Positions 44,427 through 54,236 of a stretch of DNA of 64,000 nucleotides are shown here, one piece after another. The stretch comes from Sistotremastrum niveocremeum HHB9708 (lineage: Eukaryota > Basidiomycota > Agaricomycetes > Sistotremastrales > Sistotremastraceae), in assembly GCA_001630475.1 (NCBI GenBank), contig KV419412.1:332867-396866 (forward strand), in the 5' to 3' direction. Position 1 is the first letter of the stretch. The number at the start of each line of letters is the position of its first letter. The position numbers were made by a program, and so were the translations under genes. A model generated the notes under the pieces. It did no database searches. It was not told the DNA's origin and was given only the letters and a program-made list of their open reading frames with translations.

Positions 44427-47400
44427 ATGCCAAAATGCCCTTACTGCCCCTTTCAACGCCCAACGCAAACCGCTTTGAGGCAGCATACTGAAAAGTCTTC
44501 TAATTGTCGCCGTCTATCACAGTTGGATCTATTCGCCAAAATCCATGCGCTGCGGCCATTCAGCTTCGACGAACCGGATAACAACGAATGGAATGACGAC
44601 GAACCCAATAGAGACGCATCTGCAGATGATGACATGGACGTCGACCGTGAGTTCCTATTCAGTGACGTCGAGATTGGCGCTGAGAACCCTGCGGCTGTTT
44701 CAGAGTCATTCGAACCGCAAATGGAAGTTGAAAACCCACCGAACGTTCACGCCGACGATCCTCTTGACATATCCATGGACGAGCCGAACAACGAACCAGC
44801 AATTGGACTGGCGGCGTCTCAAAAATTCCCCTCTCATCCACCTCACCACCACGACTAGTGTTCCAAGGTCCAGTTGCCGTGACCGGTGGCAACCGGCAGT
44901 CGCAACCGGACCGTGACCGGACCGCAGTTGCCGGTCGCCTAGGTTTCTGGAAAATCAGGCAACCGGCAACTGCAGTCATGACCGGTCGTGACCGTGGTCG
45001 CAACCGAGGACCCTTAAGGGTCCCCAACCAGGGTACCCAGAGGGTATTTTGGGTCTCAAATGGGTGTTTATAGTGACATATCTGGTATATATTGGTCTCT
45101 ATATGCATCTAACATACCATATGAGGTGTATATACAGTATATATAATATAATAATGATTAAAATACTGATAAAAGACCAGTTGTGACTGGAAAAANNNNN
45201 NNNNNNNNNNNNNNNNNNNNNNNNNNNNNNNNNNNNNNNNNNNNNNNNNNNNNNNNNNNNNNNNNNNNNNNNNNNNNNNNNNNNNNNNNNNNNNNNNNNN
45301 NNNNNNNNNNNNNNNNNNNNNNNNNNNNNNGTCACACAAAATTTTGGACGGCAACCGGACCGGCAGTTGCCAGTCACACCCTCCGGGGGTCAAAAGTCCA
45401 GTCGTGACTGGACCTCAGAACACTAACCACGACCCACCTTTCGTCGAACACTATCCAGATCTCGAAGCTGGGAAGTCGTACGGCCAAGGAACCCTTCCTT
45501 TTGAGGCACAGAGACGCGCCGACAAGAAGGCCAGACTGTCCCGATGGGCGCCTTTTGATAGTAGAGAGGATTGGGAGCTAGCCAAATGGCTTATAGGGTC
45601 CGGGCTGACGCAGAAAAAGCGTGATGAATTTTTGAAGCTATCAAAGGTATACTGGCTCACGACTTCGCCTTTGCCTGCGCGCTGAATCCGAATCGTATCA
45701 TCAGATAAGAAACTGTGCGGCTGCGCCGTGGCCGAATAATCTGAATTTCCTAAAAAAAATCGACAAGTTGCCGAAAGGTCCTGAATGGCAGTGTGAACGC
45801 ATCCGCGTTGAGGATACAGTGGAGGTGGATGCGGTGACTGGAGAGACAGAGAAGGCAACAGAAGTGCTGGAACTGTGGAAGAGGGATCCAACGAAGTGCA
45901 TCCGGGATTTGATGGGGAATCCGCTGTATCGATCGTCGATGCGTTATCGACCAGAGCGGCAGTATCGTGATGCTGAGCACACGAATCGGATCTATGATGA
46001 GATGTGGACATCGGACTGGTGGTGGGACATCCAGGTGAGCTAACTGTGGCTTGCATCAACGAACAGGCGACTCACGATTCTCCTCCAGAAGGAACTGCCT
46101 TCTGGTGCAACAGTCGCACCCCTGATTCTGGCCTCTGACAAGACACAACTGACCAATTTCAGCGGCAATCGCGCTGCCTGGCCCGTCTACCTCACACTTG
46201 GCAACATATCCAAAACTGTCCGCCGCCAGACTAAGAAACACGCCACGGTTCTTATCGGATATCTTCCTATTCCCAAACTAGCCCATATCACCAACCCTGA
46301 ACAGAGATCCATAGAGATGTGGCGGATCTTCCATGATTCGATGGCGAAGCTGTTAGAGCCTTTAGTCGAGGCAGGACAACACGGAATGGACGTTACCTGC
46401 GCAGATCGCGAAATTCGACGCGTTTTTCCTATCCTCGCATCCTACGTTGCCGATTTCCCAGAACAATGCTTGATAGCAGGGATCAAGAACACCAATTGTC
46501 CCATCTGCCATGTGTCGCCAGAAGACCGAGGAGAGGGCATGACGAAAGAGACGCGCCAGACGCGAGATGCAGTGTATGTGCTACAGCAATGGTGGGAGAA
46601 GCACGAGTCCGCCGCAGCCGAACACCTCGGCTACAAGAAAATTTGGCCGTTCTGGGCGACTCTCCCACATCAAAATATATTCGAATGTTTTACCCCAGAT
46701 ATTCTACACCAGCTTCACAAGGGCAATTTCAAGGATCATCTCGTAAAATGGTGCCTCAAACTTGCTCCCGAGAAGCACATCGACCAACGCTTCCAGGCGA
46801 TGACATCATTTCACGGCTTGAGGCACTTTGCAGCTGGCATCAGCAAAGTCAAGCAATGGAGTGGTACAGAATACAAGAATATGGAGAAGACTTTCCTATC
46901 AGTAATCGACGGCATCGTACCTTCTAAGGCGGTCAAAGCCACCCAGGCTCTTCTCGACTTCATGTACCTTGCTCGTTTCCCCATTCACACCGACGAATCT
47001 CTCCGACGCATGGAGCTCGCCTTACAGGACTACCACGAGCTCAAACCCATCTTCATGGATCTCGAAGCCTGCGACTCATTCGAAATCCCCAAACTCCACG
47101 CCATATCCCACTATATCGCGATGATCCGACTCAAAGGCACTGCAGACGGCTACAATACCGAGTCTCCCGAACGTCTTCACATCGACTTCGCCAAACTGGC
47201 ATATCGGGCTTCAAACAAAGTACAACCCATCAAGCAGATGACATTGTGGTTACAGCGTCAGGAAGCTGTGAACAAGCAAGAGGCGTATCTGAGTTGGATA
47301 GAAGAAGTTCGGGAGCAGCGCAAACATCAGCGTCGTGCAGCAGAAATGGGTCTCGAGGTTCTACACGAAGAGGACAACCCGCTACCTCATCCTTCCACAG

Positions 47401-48195
47401 CCATCATCTCTCGTCCCGGAAACCCTCGACATGCGTTAACGACTACACCCTCTTCAAACCTTTCCATCAGCGCAGCAGCTACCACCCATAAAATCCCAGA
47501 TCTCCTTCCAGCCATCCGTCAGTATATCGCTCTCATTGTCTCACCCCGCCTTCCAAATCTTGTTGCCGCTGATCATCAAATCAGCATATGGCACCGAACA
47601 CGAGTCACCGTCTCTCTGCCCACTACCATTCTGTATGACGACGATAACGACAAACCGGACGTGATCGCCAGCCACCCTGCACTTCCGAAGACAAAATGGA
47701 AAGAGGGAAAGAAGGAGAGGTATGACACTTGTCTCCTCTATCGCTTTCCAGATGAAGAGGGGCTTGAACGTGCGTAATTCGTTTTCTATCTTCTCAGGCT
47801 AATTACTCAAATATTTCTACAATATATTTCTAGGCTATCAGGTCGCCCGCGTGAGGCTCATTTTCACTCTCCCTCGACATCTTCACTGCATCTACCCACC
47901 AATTCCTCTTGCATATGTCGAACTCTATCAACCGTTCCGCACTCAACCTCACAAGGATACCGGAATGTGGGTAATACGGCCTCAAATCGTCCAAGGGAAA
48001 CAGGTGGCCGAGATAGTACCATTGGGGTCCATACACATGGCATGTCATCTTGCTCCGCAATTTGGCTCAACAACCAACAGTTCTTGGACGACTGATAATG
48101 TTTTCGACCGCTGTTCATCATTTTATTTCAACACTTACTCATCACTTCGGATGTTCAGTTTCGTAGATCATTTCAGCGTCACAGATCCAGCCTAA
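44427..48195 (+). CDS. Plavaka transposase (interrupted by an insertion)
   Basis: Exon 1 begins with a C2H2-like finger (MPKCPYCPFQRPTQTALRQH) and an acidic region. After a foreign insertion (44856-45425) the same frame resumes with FVEHYPDLEAGKSYG and RADKKARLSRWAPF then DWELAKWLIGSGLTQKKRDE. After an intron, IRNCAAAPWPNNLNFLKKID, and after another, APLILASDKTQLTNFSGNRA and AAWPVYLTLGNIS (catalytic core start). Then HVSPEDRGEG-like, FECFTPDILHQLHKGNFKDH, MTSFHGLRHFAAGISKVKQW and TESPERLHIDFAKLAYRASN, all standard for Plavaka. A last intron (about 47776-47833) leads to a C-terminal exon ending FSVDHFSVTDPA-like at 48195. Apart from the insertion I see no break. It is read-through dead unless the insert is excised. 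Confidence 0.88.
44848..45433. mobile_element. hAT-like non-autonomous element inserted in the transposase
   Basis: The 8-bp sequence ACCACGAC lies on both sides (44848-44855 and 45426-45433). The element between them (44856-45425) begins TAGTGTTCCAAGGTCCAGT and ends in the inverted form of TAGTGTTCTGAGGTCCAGT, giving 19-bp terminal inverted repeats with two mismatches. An 8-bp duplication and TAGTG-type ends are hallmarks of hAT elements. The interior is GACCGG/CCGGTT-rich, has no transposase, and includes the assembly gap. The reading frame of the host transposase is continuous across one copy of the target site, which supports the boundary calls. Confidence 0.8.
45196..45330. other. assembly gap (run of N)
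   Basis: 135 unresolved bases inside the hAT-like insert, probably caused by its repetitive, palindromic composition. Confidence 0.99.
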
Positions 48196-48269
48196 TAACA
48201 TGCCATTTGATGATTGCTAGCCTCTGGGTACTCTATGAAAGCTTTCAAGATAAAATAATAAAGCATTTC

Positions 48270-48390
48270 TATGGTCGGCTACCTCAAGCTACAGATCATC
48301 TTAATAGTCTATAGAGTGCTACAGAGTACTTCGTAGCGTTCTGTAGCAAAGGCACGACTACGTAGCAGGCCCCCGGCTACGTAGCAAAAC
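48270..48390. repeat. right subterminal GTAGC/GCTAC repeats of the Plavaka element
   Basis: Words such as CTACAGAG, TCGTAGCGTTCTGTAGCA, CTACGTAGCAGG and GGCTACGTAGCA crowd the last 120 bp before the right terminal repeat, mirroring the left side. Confidence 0.7.
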
Positions 48391-48560
48391 ACATTTTCCT
48401 GATGTTATCATAATTTTACAAAGGTTGAGAAGTATCTCTGCCGGTTTAGCATCTCACCTCTGCATAGTCAGGGTATCGCAATGATCTTCTCATTCTGGTT
48501 GTCATGTTTATCTACCCGTAAAGCACCTTATTCACATAATTTTATGCATGCATTGCATAT

Positions 48561-49156
48561 TAAGGTATCCGTCGTAAGGTACCGACAGGGTGTCACAGTG
48601 TGACAAGCGCCCAGGACCCTGACGAAATCCCTAAAAATTCTAACCCAACCCTACCATAAAATATTATATATATTATTTTCTGTGACGGTCTCGAGACAAT
48701 ATATCATAAATAAGGGCGATTTGACACTCTACTGCCGCATGAGGTGTGTTCTGAGCTTGCACAATTGCTTAAGACGTCGCAGGCGTGGGAGGGTTGCCGC
48801 AAAGGGAAGCTCCGTGTACCCGAAGATTCAAACTCCGCCCTAACACCGTCTTATAGCCGTTAACGCCGAGAACCCCTGACGAAATCTCTCAGAGTGAAAA
48901 TTTGAAAACTGCGCCAAACAGCAAAATAACCATAGTAGACGCTCAGTTGGGACCCCACATATATTTCGGCTACTACTTCACCAATACTTCATGTAATGGA
49001 ATTTTGAAACCACAGATGAGAAGCCTGAACCTGTCCGCACTCAACCCTGGTCTTAGATTTGCTCACTATGCGGTAGTCGTGGACGAGTACGCCGTTGAGT
49101 TCGGCGTCACGCTCGCTTATGTAACACCCTGTCGGTACCTTATGACGGATACCTTA
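48561..49156. mobile_element. TA-flanked MITE (Tc1/mariner-like)
   Basis: Inverted repeats of about 36 bp, starting AGGTATCCGTC(G/A)TAAGG and including ACCGACAGGGTGT, bound a 592-bp unit at 48563-49154. TA dinucleotides flank it (48561-48562, 49155-49156). There is no coding capacity. TA target sites and a small size fit a Tc1/mariner-type MITE; other TA-targeting families cannot be excluded. It lies 157 bp outside the Plavaka right end. Confidence 0.7.
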
Positions 49157-49505
49157 TGACCGTCAAGACCGCGGTGACTGTGCTGACGTAAGCGCGACTG
49201 GCAGGGTCGGCTTCCTTGGTCTAAATATTGCTTTCATCTCAGGCCAGCTCGTCTCTGGCCTTTGTCAGTGTACAGATGCCTCCATACAACCGTTTCATCT
49301 CCAGAACACGTACTATGACTCCCTCATTTGACCCAACACTCTCCTAAGCATGTCAGCAGGCTATCCCGAGCTTTCTCACACCCTCAAGCTGAGGGATTTT
49401 GGCGCATTCTAGGGGCCAGGACATCCCGGCTGGAGGTGTGGCCACGAGACATCTTGCTACCCCCCATCACCTGCTACTAGGTGTACTCACCAGTTCTGAA
49501 AGTCA

Positions 49506-50785
49506 ATGGCTCCATCGCATCGCCGTCTGCAGCAATATGCTCTTATCATCAGCGTCATTAGTATTCTCTACAACGGTGCTGAAGGAGCCGTCTCTATTGC
49601 TCTCGGGGCAGAGTCGTCTTCTCGCTCTCTAGTATTCTTCGGTGTACAGTCCGGAATAGAGGTCGCATCTGCGGCTATGGTGGTTTGGAGATTCATCAAG
49701 GTTGCTAAACCAGGAGAGGAGAAGAGCGCCGTCTTGAGCGCAAGAGAATTGAGGTTTGTCGAATCCGTTTGAGTTTACAGAGATAAGCTGATCTTGAAAC
49801 CAACACAGGATTGAGAAGATTGCCTCGACTACAATCGCATGCCTTCTTGTCCTTCTGTCCATCTCCACTGAGGTCTCCGCGATATTCGACCTCGTACGAC
49901 ACGACCATCCATCGACCTCTCTATCATCTTTAATCATCTCGTCATCCGCTCTGATCATCATGATATTCATATGGCTTCCCAAACGATGGCTCGCCAAGAC
50001 CCTCGATAGCTCCTCCCTCCAAGCCGAAGCCACCTGCTCACTCTCCTGCATCCAGATTACCCTCGTCCTGTTCGTAGGCTCCTTAGTCTATAAACTCTGG
50101 AAAGGCGGCTGGTGGGTCGATGGCGCTACTTCGATTGTCCTCGGCTTGCTTTTCGGATGGGAGGGCTACAAAATGATCAAGTGGGTACGCGATCCGAACT
50201 TCGACGGTGGCTGCTGTGGATCGTGCAAACCTACAACTGCGGTCCTGGGGACTGCGGAGCTCGGGGAGCAGTACAGAGATCTCTGCCAATGTTGCTCTGA
50301 GAAGAGCGAATGTCGAGATTCTAATGAATGCAAGTGTGCAGGTGAAGATGCACAATCGCAAACCGAGGTAAGCCGACCATCCTAGCTGCATGTTTCATAT
50401 ATTCATTTTGTTATCTCGATAGAAGAGTTGCTGCCAGCCCACCAAGAACGATGGCTCGAAGTGTTGTACTCATGAAATGGTACAGGGACGCAAGCCTACT
50501 GCGCGTTCCTCCGCAGATCAGAGACATGTAAGTTCCGTTCCTAATCTCTAGCGGCTCGAGTTGTTTATGCATGATCAGTCCTTGTATTCGTGCTGCAGAC
50601 CCTCAGCTGCTCCTGAGGCGAGTGACGAGTGTGGTGACTCTTGCTGCAGACCCTCGGCTGCTCCGCCGGTAGTTGACTCTTGCGGTGACTCTTGCTGCTC
50701 ACCAGAGGAAGAAGAACCCGAGGCTCCTGCCACAGCCGCAGCTCCAACGTCCCAAGCCGCAGCAGGATGTAGTTGTTGTGCGTAA
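49506..50785 (+). CDS. TMEM163-like cation transporter with metallothionein-like tail
   Basis: Four exons (49506-49753, 49809-50367, 50423-50527, 50579-50785) encode 372 aa. Six hydrophobic segments include YALIISVISILYNGAEGAVS, SLVFFGVQSGIEVASAAMVV, TTIACLLVLLSISTEV, LIISSSALIIMIFIWLP, CIQITLVLFVGSLVYKLW and DGATSIVLGLLFGWEGY. This follows the cation-diffusion-facilitator/TMEM163 plan, with small polar or acidic residues in helices 1-2 (YNGAEG, QSGIE) and 5-6 (WWVDGA). The C-terminal 160 residues hold over 25 cysteines in CC and CxC pairs (GGCCGSC, CQCCSEKSEC, KSCCQP, SCCRPSAAP twice, GCSCCA). They probably bind Zn, Cu or Cd ions. Export or vacuolar storage of a transition metal is inferred. 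Confidence 0.82.
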
Positions 50786-51153
50786 TCCGAACATGGTCCC
50801 TCGAGTTCTTGTACAACATCTTGTTCTGGTGATTTCTTGTTTTGAAGTTTTTCGCTCTGGCGCTTCACGAAAAATCCTGTTTTCGAAGTTTTTTGGTTTC
50901 GGCGCTCGATTTGTATCAGTTTGCTTTGTCCAACGATGATCTTTCTGTTTTATGATGTTTTCCATACCTCATGGAAAAGGTCGTCTCACTTGTATATACA
51001 ATTTCAGCCCCAGGCTGAACGCTCTCCCACGTCCCTGCCTCGATATTAATCTATTTTGCAAGAGAGGCAAAGGCTGTAAACGCAATCATCATCATCATCT
51101 TCGACAGGAAAGGCTTATCGACAGAATCGCAACAGGCAAAAATGGTGTCCATT
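50786..51153. other. convergent intergenic region
   Basis: About 370 bp between the transporter stop and the GET4 stop. It contains a CATCATCATCAT microsatellite near 51087. No gene. Confidence 0.5.
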
Positions 51154-52462
51154 TCAATCCAACTCTGCAGTAGGACCTGTTAAACCTGGAGGGGCCAGTT
51201 TCCTCTGTGGTTCAGCACCGCCTCCAGGCATCCCTCCGAATAAGCCTGCCATCATGTCTCCCAAAGGATTCGCAGGCTGTGCTCGAGGCAGCGGTAGAGC
51301 AAAGTACAGTGACGCCAGCTCCTGCAACGTCCTCCGGACTTCGGGATGAGTGAGCAAGCCACCTTTGCTCTGATAGGTGCCACATAATCGGATCCAGGAT
51401 TCTCTTGCGAGCTTCGACTTGTCGCCCTGTCCGCGTTGACAAGTTCTCACGGCCAGTTGCAGGAAATTAAGAGTCTGATCGGCGGTGAGGAAGATTTCTT
51501 TTGAAGGAGAAGACGATGAGGCATCTGGGAGCGCGATTGGTTCGGGGACAGCAAGAACGGATTGGGATCGTGCGAGGAGAGTAGAGAGGAAAGATGAGAT
51601 GAAGGCGGAAGCTGCGAGAACGGAGCCCAGCACGAGATATCTGGATATCAGAGCATCAAGACCAGGTCCGTCGGATAGCAGTAGACATGTCACGTACGGT
51701 AGGACACCTCGCGCAGCATATGCCCCAGGCCCCGGAGGAGACTCTGATGAACCAGCATCCAAAAACCACTCCGCCATCATCTGACCGTTGGTACGAGCTG
51801 AATCTCGAGACGCGGAGGCCAGAAAGTGTGGTTCCGCCTCCTCGAATAAACCCTCTGCATTCGCGAAAATCGGATCAGCTTCTCGCTTCAGAAATTTCGG
51901 AGAGACACACCTTTATAAAGTATCTCGCCGATATAATGGTGGATTTGGGGATCTCCAGCGGGATAAGAGCCTGCCTCTCTCGACCACCTATAATGTAGTT
52001 GGGTAAGATGCGTGTTTGGGATTGATACTAGAGAAGTCGCACGCAATTGCCTTGTCGACGAGGGTCTTCCTCCATGAGCCAGAGCTGCCTACAAGCGCAA
52101 TCAGCTGCGTGATACGCCCTATGAGAAACCTGATCAGCCATCCACTCTGAAGATTATCGCATAGGCTCACCCCTAGCCGTATCTGTTACTTTCTCCTCAT
52201 GTTGTTGCATCAAGTCGATCATGAATGTCCCGAGATCGACGCCGCTACCCTGCTGCTCCTTTTTCAACAACTCCTTTGCAGTTTCAAACAGCACTTCAAT
52301 GGCACTGATGTAGTTGGGTGGCTTGGAGGCTGGGGGTTTGACCAGGCGTGAAGCAGAGGTTCGCGCTTTTTGGTGTGCAGAATAATAATCCGGGGTATCA
52401 GAGTTTATCAAAGGTAGGATAGTTGCCAATGCTCGTTGAGCAGATGCTGAAGTTGTAGCCAT
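51154..52462 (-). CDS. GET4: Get4, tail-anchored protein insertion factor
   Basis: Five exons give about 360 aa on the minus strand from ATG 52462 to the stop at 51154. Family landmarks are YYSAHQKARTSASRL, AIEVLFETAKELLKKEQQGS, GVDLGTFMIDLMQQHEEKVT, GRITQLIALVGSSGSWRKTL, GSYPAGDPQIHHYIGEILY, EEAEPHFLASASRDSA, and the C-terminal SLYFALPLPRAQPANPLGD then MMAGLFGGMPGG. Get4 is an alpha-solenoid that, with Get5, bridges Sgt2 to the Get3 ATPase and so hands tail-anchored proteins to the ER membrane; it acts in the cytosol. It is a little longer than yeast Get4 (312 aa), mainly by low-complexity residues. Its start is 83 bp from that of SDHAF3 on the other strand. Confidence 0.92.
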
Positions 52463-52545
52463 GATCGAATACACAGAGGTTGAAGGGTCTGTTTCGGCGT
52501 CGTGGTCGCTGTCCGAGTCCGCGGGGTTTCAACTAAACTTGAACC
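52463..52545. promoter_or_regulatory. bidirectional promoter GET4 / SDHAF3
   Basis: The two start codons lie 83 bp apart in divergent orientation, so both core promoters and both 5' leaders must overlap in or extend beyond this interval. Confidence 0.6.
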
Positions 52546-53164
52546 ATGCATCGAACATCACTGAGACTTGCAGAATCAGTTACTTCGCGACCCTTGACTT
52601 TGAAACGAGCTAGCGAGAGTCTTCTGCCGCCAATACCGTGCGTCCCTATCTAGCTTCGTGGAAGACGTTGACATTCTAAATTTCCAGGTTATATATGGGC
52701 TTCTAGCTTGTATCGACGGCTATTGCGAGCACATCGGAATCTGGCACCTGATATGCGCTCCTTGGGTGACGACTATGTCAAAGCAGGTATGTCCGCTACT
52801 AAGGGCTTCTTGTACCCGCTTGCTGACGGGCGGCTGGGAAGAATTTCGCCGAACGAAAACTACAACGAACCCAGTACATATCATCGGGTTCTTGTCTGAG
52901 TGGAAGAGATATCTAGATAGCCTCCCTCCGCCGACAGCACCTGGAGAGCCGGACTATTCTTTCAAAGGAAAGAAACTGGATTCCGATTTGTTCGAGAAGG
53001 CACGTTCGTCCCATTCGCTTCTATCACTTTAGAACTCATTTACTCGCCAGATGAGCGCGGAGCAAATTGGACAACTATACGAGCTCATGCACGCGACTAA
53101 AGATGTATGGAGACGGGCTGATGAAGTTGTGGACGACAAACGTGGAGGAGAAAGTTCGAGTTAA
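52546..53164 (+). CDS. SDHAF3: succinate dehydrogenase assembly factor 3 (ACN9/Sdh7)
   Basis: Four exons (52546-52637, 52707-52786, 52842-52999, 53051-53164) give 147 aa. A basic, Ser/Leu-rich N-terminus ([17 protein letters not shown]) looks like a mitochondrial presequence. The ACN9 signature follows: [70 protein letters not shown]. This LYR-family protein protects and matures the iron-sulphur subunit of complex II in the mitochondrial matrix. The third intron (53000-53050) begins GCACGT and ends CAG, so it appears to be a GC-AG intron; no in-frame GT donor is available nearby. It converges on the cyanase gene, with 117 bp between stops. Confidence 0.92.
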
Positions 53165-53281
53165 GCATTACGGGCTGATGCCCAAGCTGCTGTAAGCCCG
53201 TTCGGGGTTCATACAATTTATTCGATACGAGTACAACCTTAATGGCGAATACAGAGTCTTCCCCTTTCTTTCCTTGACATG

Positions 53282-53982
53282 TTACCATTTGGAATAGGAG
53301 AGGAATTTGCCGCTAAAATCTCTTAGCCCATATCGTCATCGGGTATGGAAGAAACTCACTCGAAAGTCAAGACCACACGATCGCCTTTGGGGTCGGGCTT
53401 CTTATCGACCGTTACTTTGCAGTCGATCAAACTCATAATACCGTCACCGTTAAACTTCTCATGAATCACGGCCTTGATAGCGTGTCCGTATACCATGACA
53501 CCCTGCACAGTAATTCACCGACTGGAGCACACGAATGTGTTCAAGACTCTCACCTCGTAAAGACGGTAAATCAAAGGATCAGTAGGAGGCATGGGACCAA
53601 GGTGGCCACGGTCGGGCCACCAGTGCTCTCCCATCTGCTCGGAGAGCGCATTGGTTTGAATATCCAGCTCTTTGGTCAGCTTTGCGATGTCTTCCGCGGT
53701 GGGCTTTGCCTGGGCGTAAAAGACAGCTGCTACCCATACTTCGTCTCGTCCGATAGCTTTCCCAATGTCGGCAAAGGATACGCCTGTATGCATAATGTGC
53801 CATTCAGCTCCACTTCTGCTGTGAAAGGGTGTCTGATGAACCTTTGCGAGCCTTTGCTTCGAAGAGCTGGACGCAGACGGGAGGAAGGTTCGAATACGGG
53901 GCACTTGCAGCGTTGACGGTCTAATTTTTGAGTTCCGCGTGAGCGATCGTTCGTGTTGTGGCCAAAGGGTACGTACGGCCAT
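53282..53982 (-). CDS. cynS: cyanate hydratase (cyanase)
   Basis: Exons from ATG 53982 to TAA 53282 give about 162 aa. The first exon is only ATGGCC, followed by a good donor. The N-terminal helical domain reads [20 protein letters not shown] and [20 protein letters not shown]. The catalytic domain has [63 protein letters not shown] and ends [10 protein letters not shown]. The catalytic Arg and Glu (YRLYE) and Ser (IMS) are in place. Cyanase converts cyanate and bicarbonate to ammonia and CO2, working as a decamer in the cytosol. Length matches E. coli CynS (156 aa). It detoxifies cyanate and supplies nitrogen. Confidence 0.95.
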
Positions 53983-54236
53983 GTTGGAGAGGGGAAAAGC
54001 TGTTCAGACAGCCCGAGGTCACGCTGAGAATATATATCCACGGAACTCCATTATCGTGAGATAGACGCCCATGTACGGGCTCATTCGGAAGTTTGTTCCC
54101 ACGAAGGCTTGCGGATTGCTTTTCAGTTCTTCACCACCTCCCACGAACATGGCCGCAGAATGTGCATCGACAAATATTCATCGGGCATCTGCAATCGGAA
54201 ATATCTACTTTACACATTATTTGTATTTGGTTTCTT

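Larger units (their letters stand above)
41941..48404 (+). mobile_element. Plavaka-type DNA transposon, 6.46 kb
   Basis: The ends are CATCAGGAAAAT at 41941-41952 and its reverse complement at 48393-48404. Just inside each end lies a zone dense in GTAGC/GCTAC words (41963-42140 and about 48270-48390), a typical subterminal repeat arrangement. The element holds two divergent genes: a DUF6532 protein (minus) and a Plavaka transposase (plus), starting 184 bp apart. A short target duplication is uncertain: TT directly flanks both ends. Plavaka is a CACTA-related, cut-and-paste group common in basidiomycetes. The element is interrupted by a hAT-like insertion at 44856-45425, so it is probably not autonomous now. 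Confidence 0.8.

Noticed and set aside
45196-45330. Open frames running through the N block
   Set aside because: They are artefacts of unresolved bases.
48630-48660. Telomere-like word AACCCAACCCTA
   Set aside because: Only one imperfect copy lies inside a MITE; no tandem CCCTAA array.
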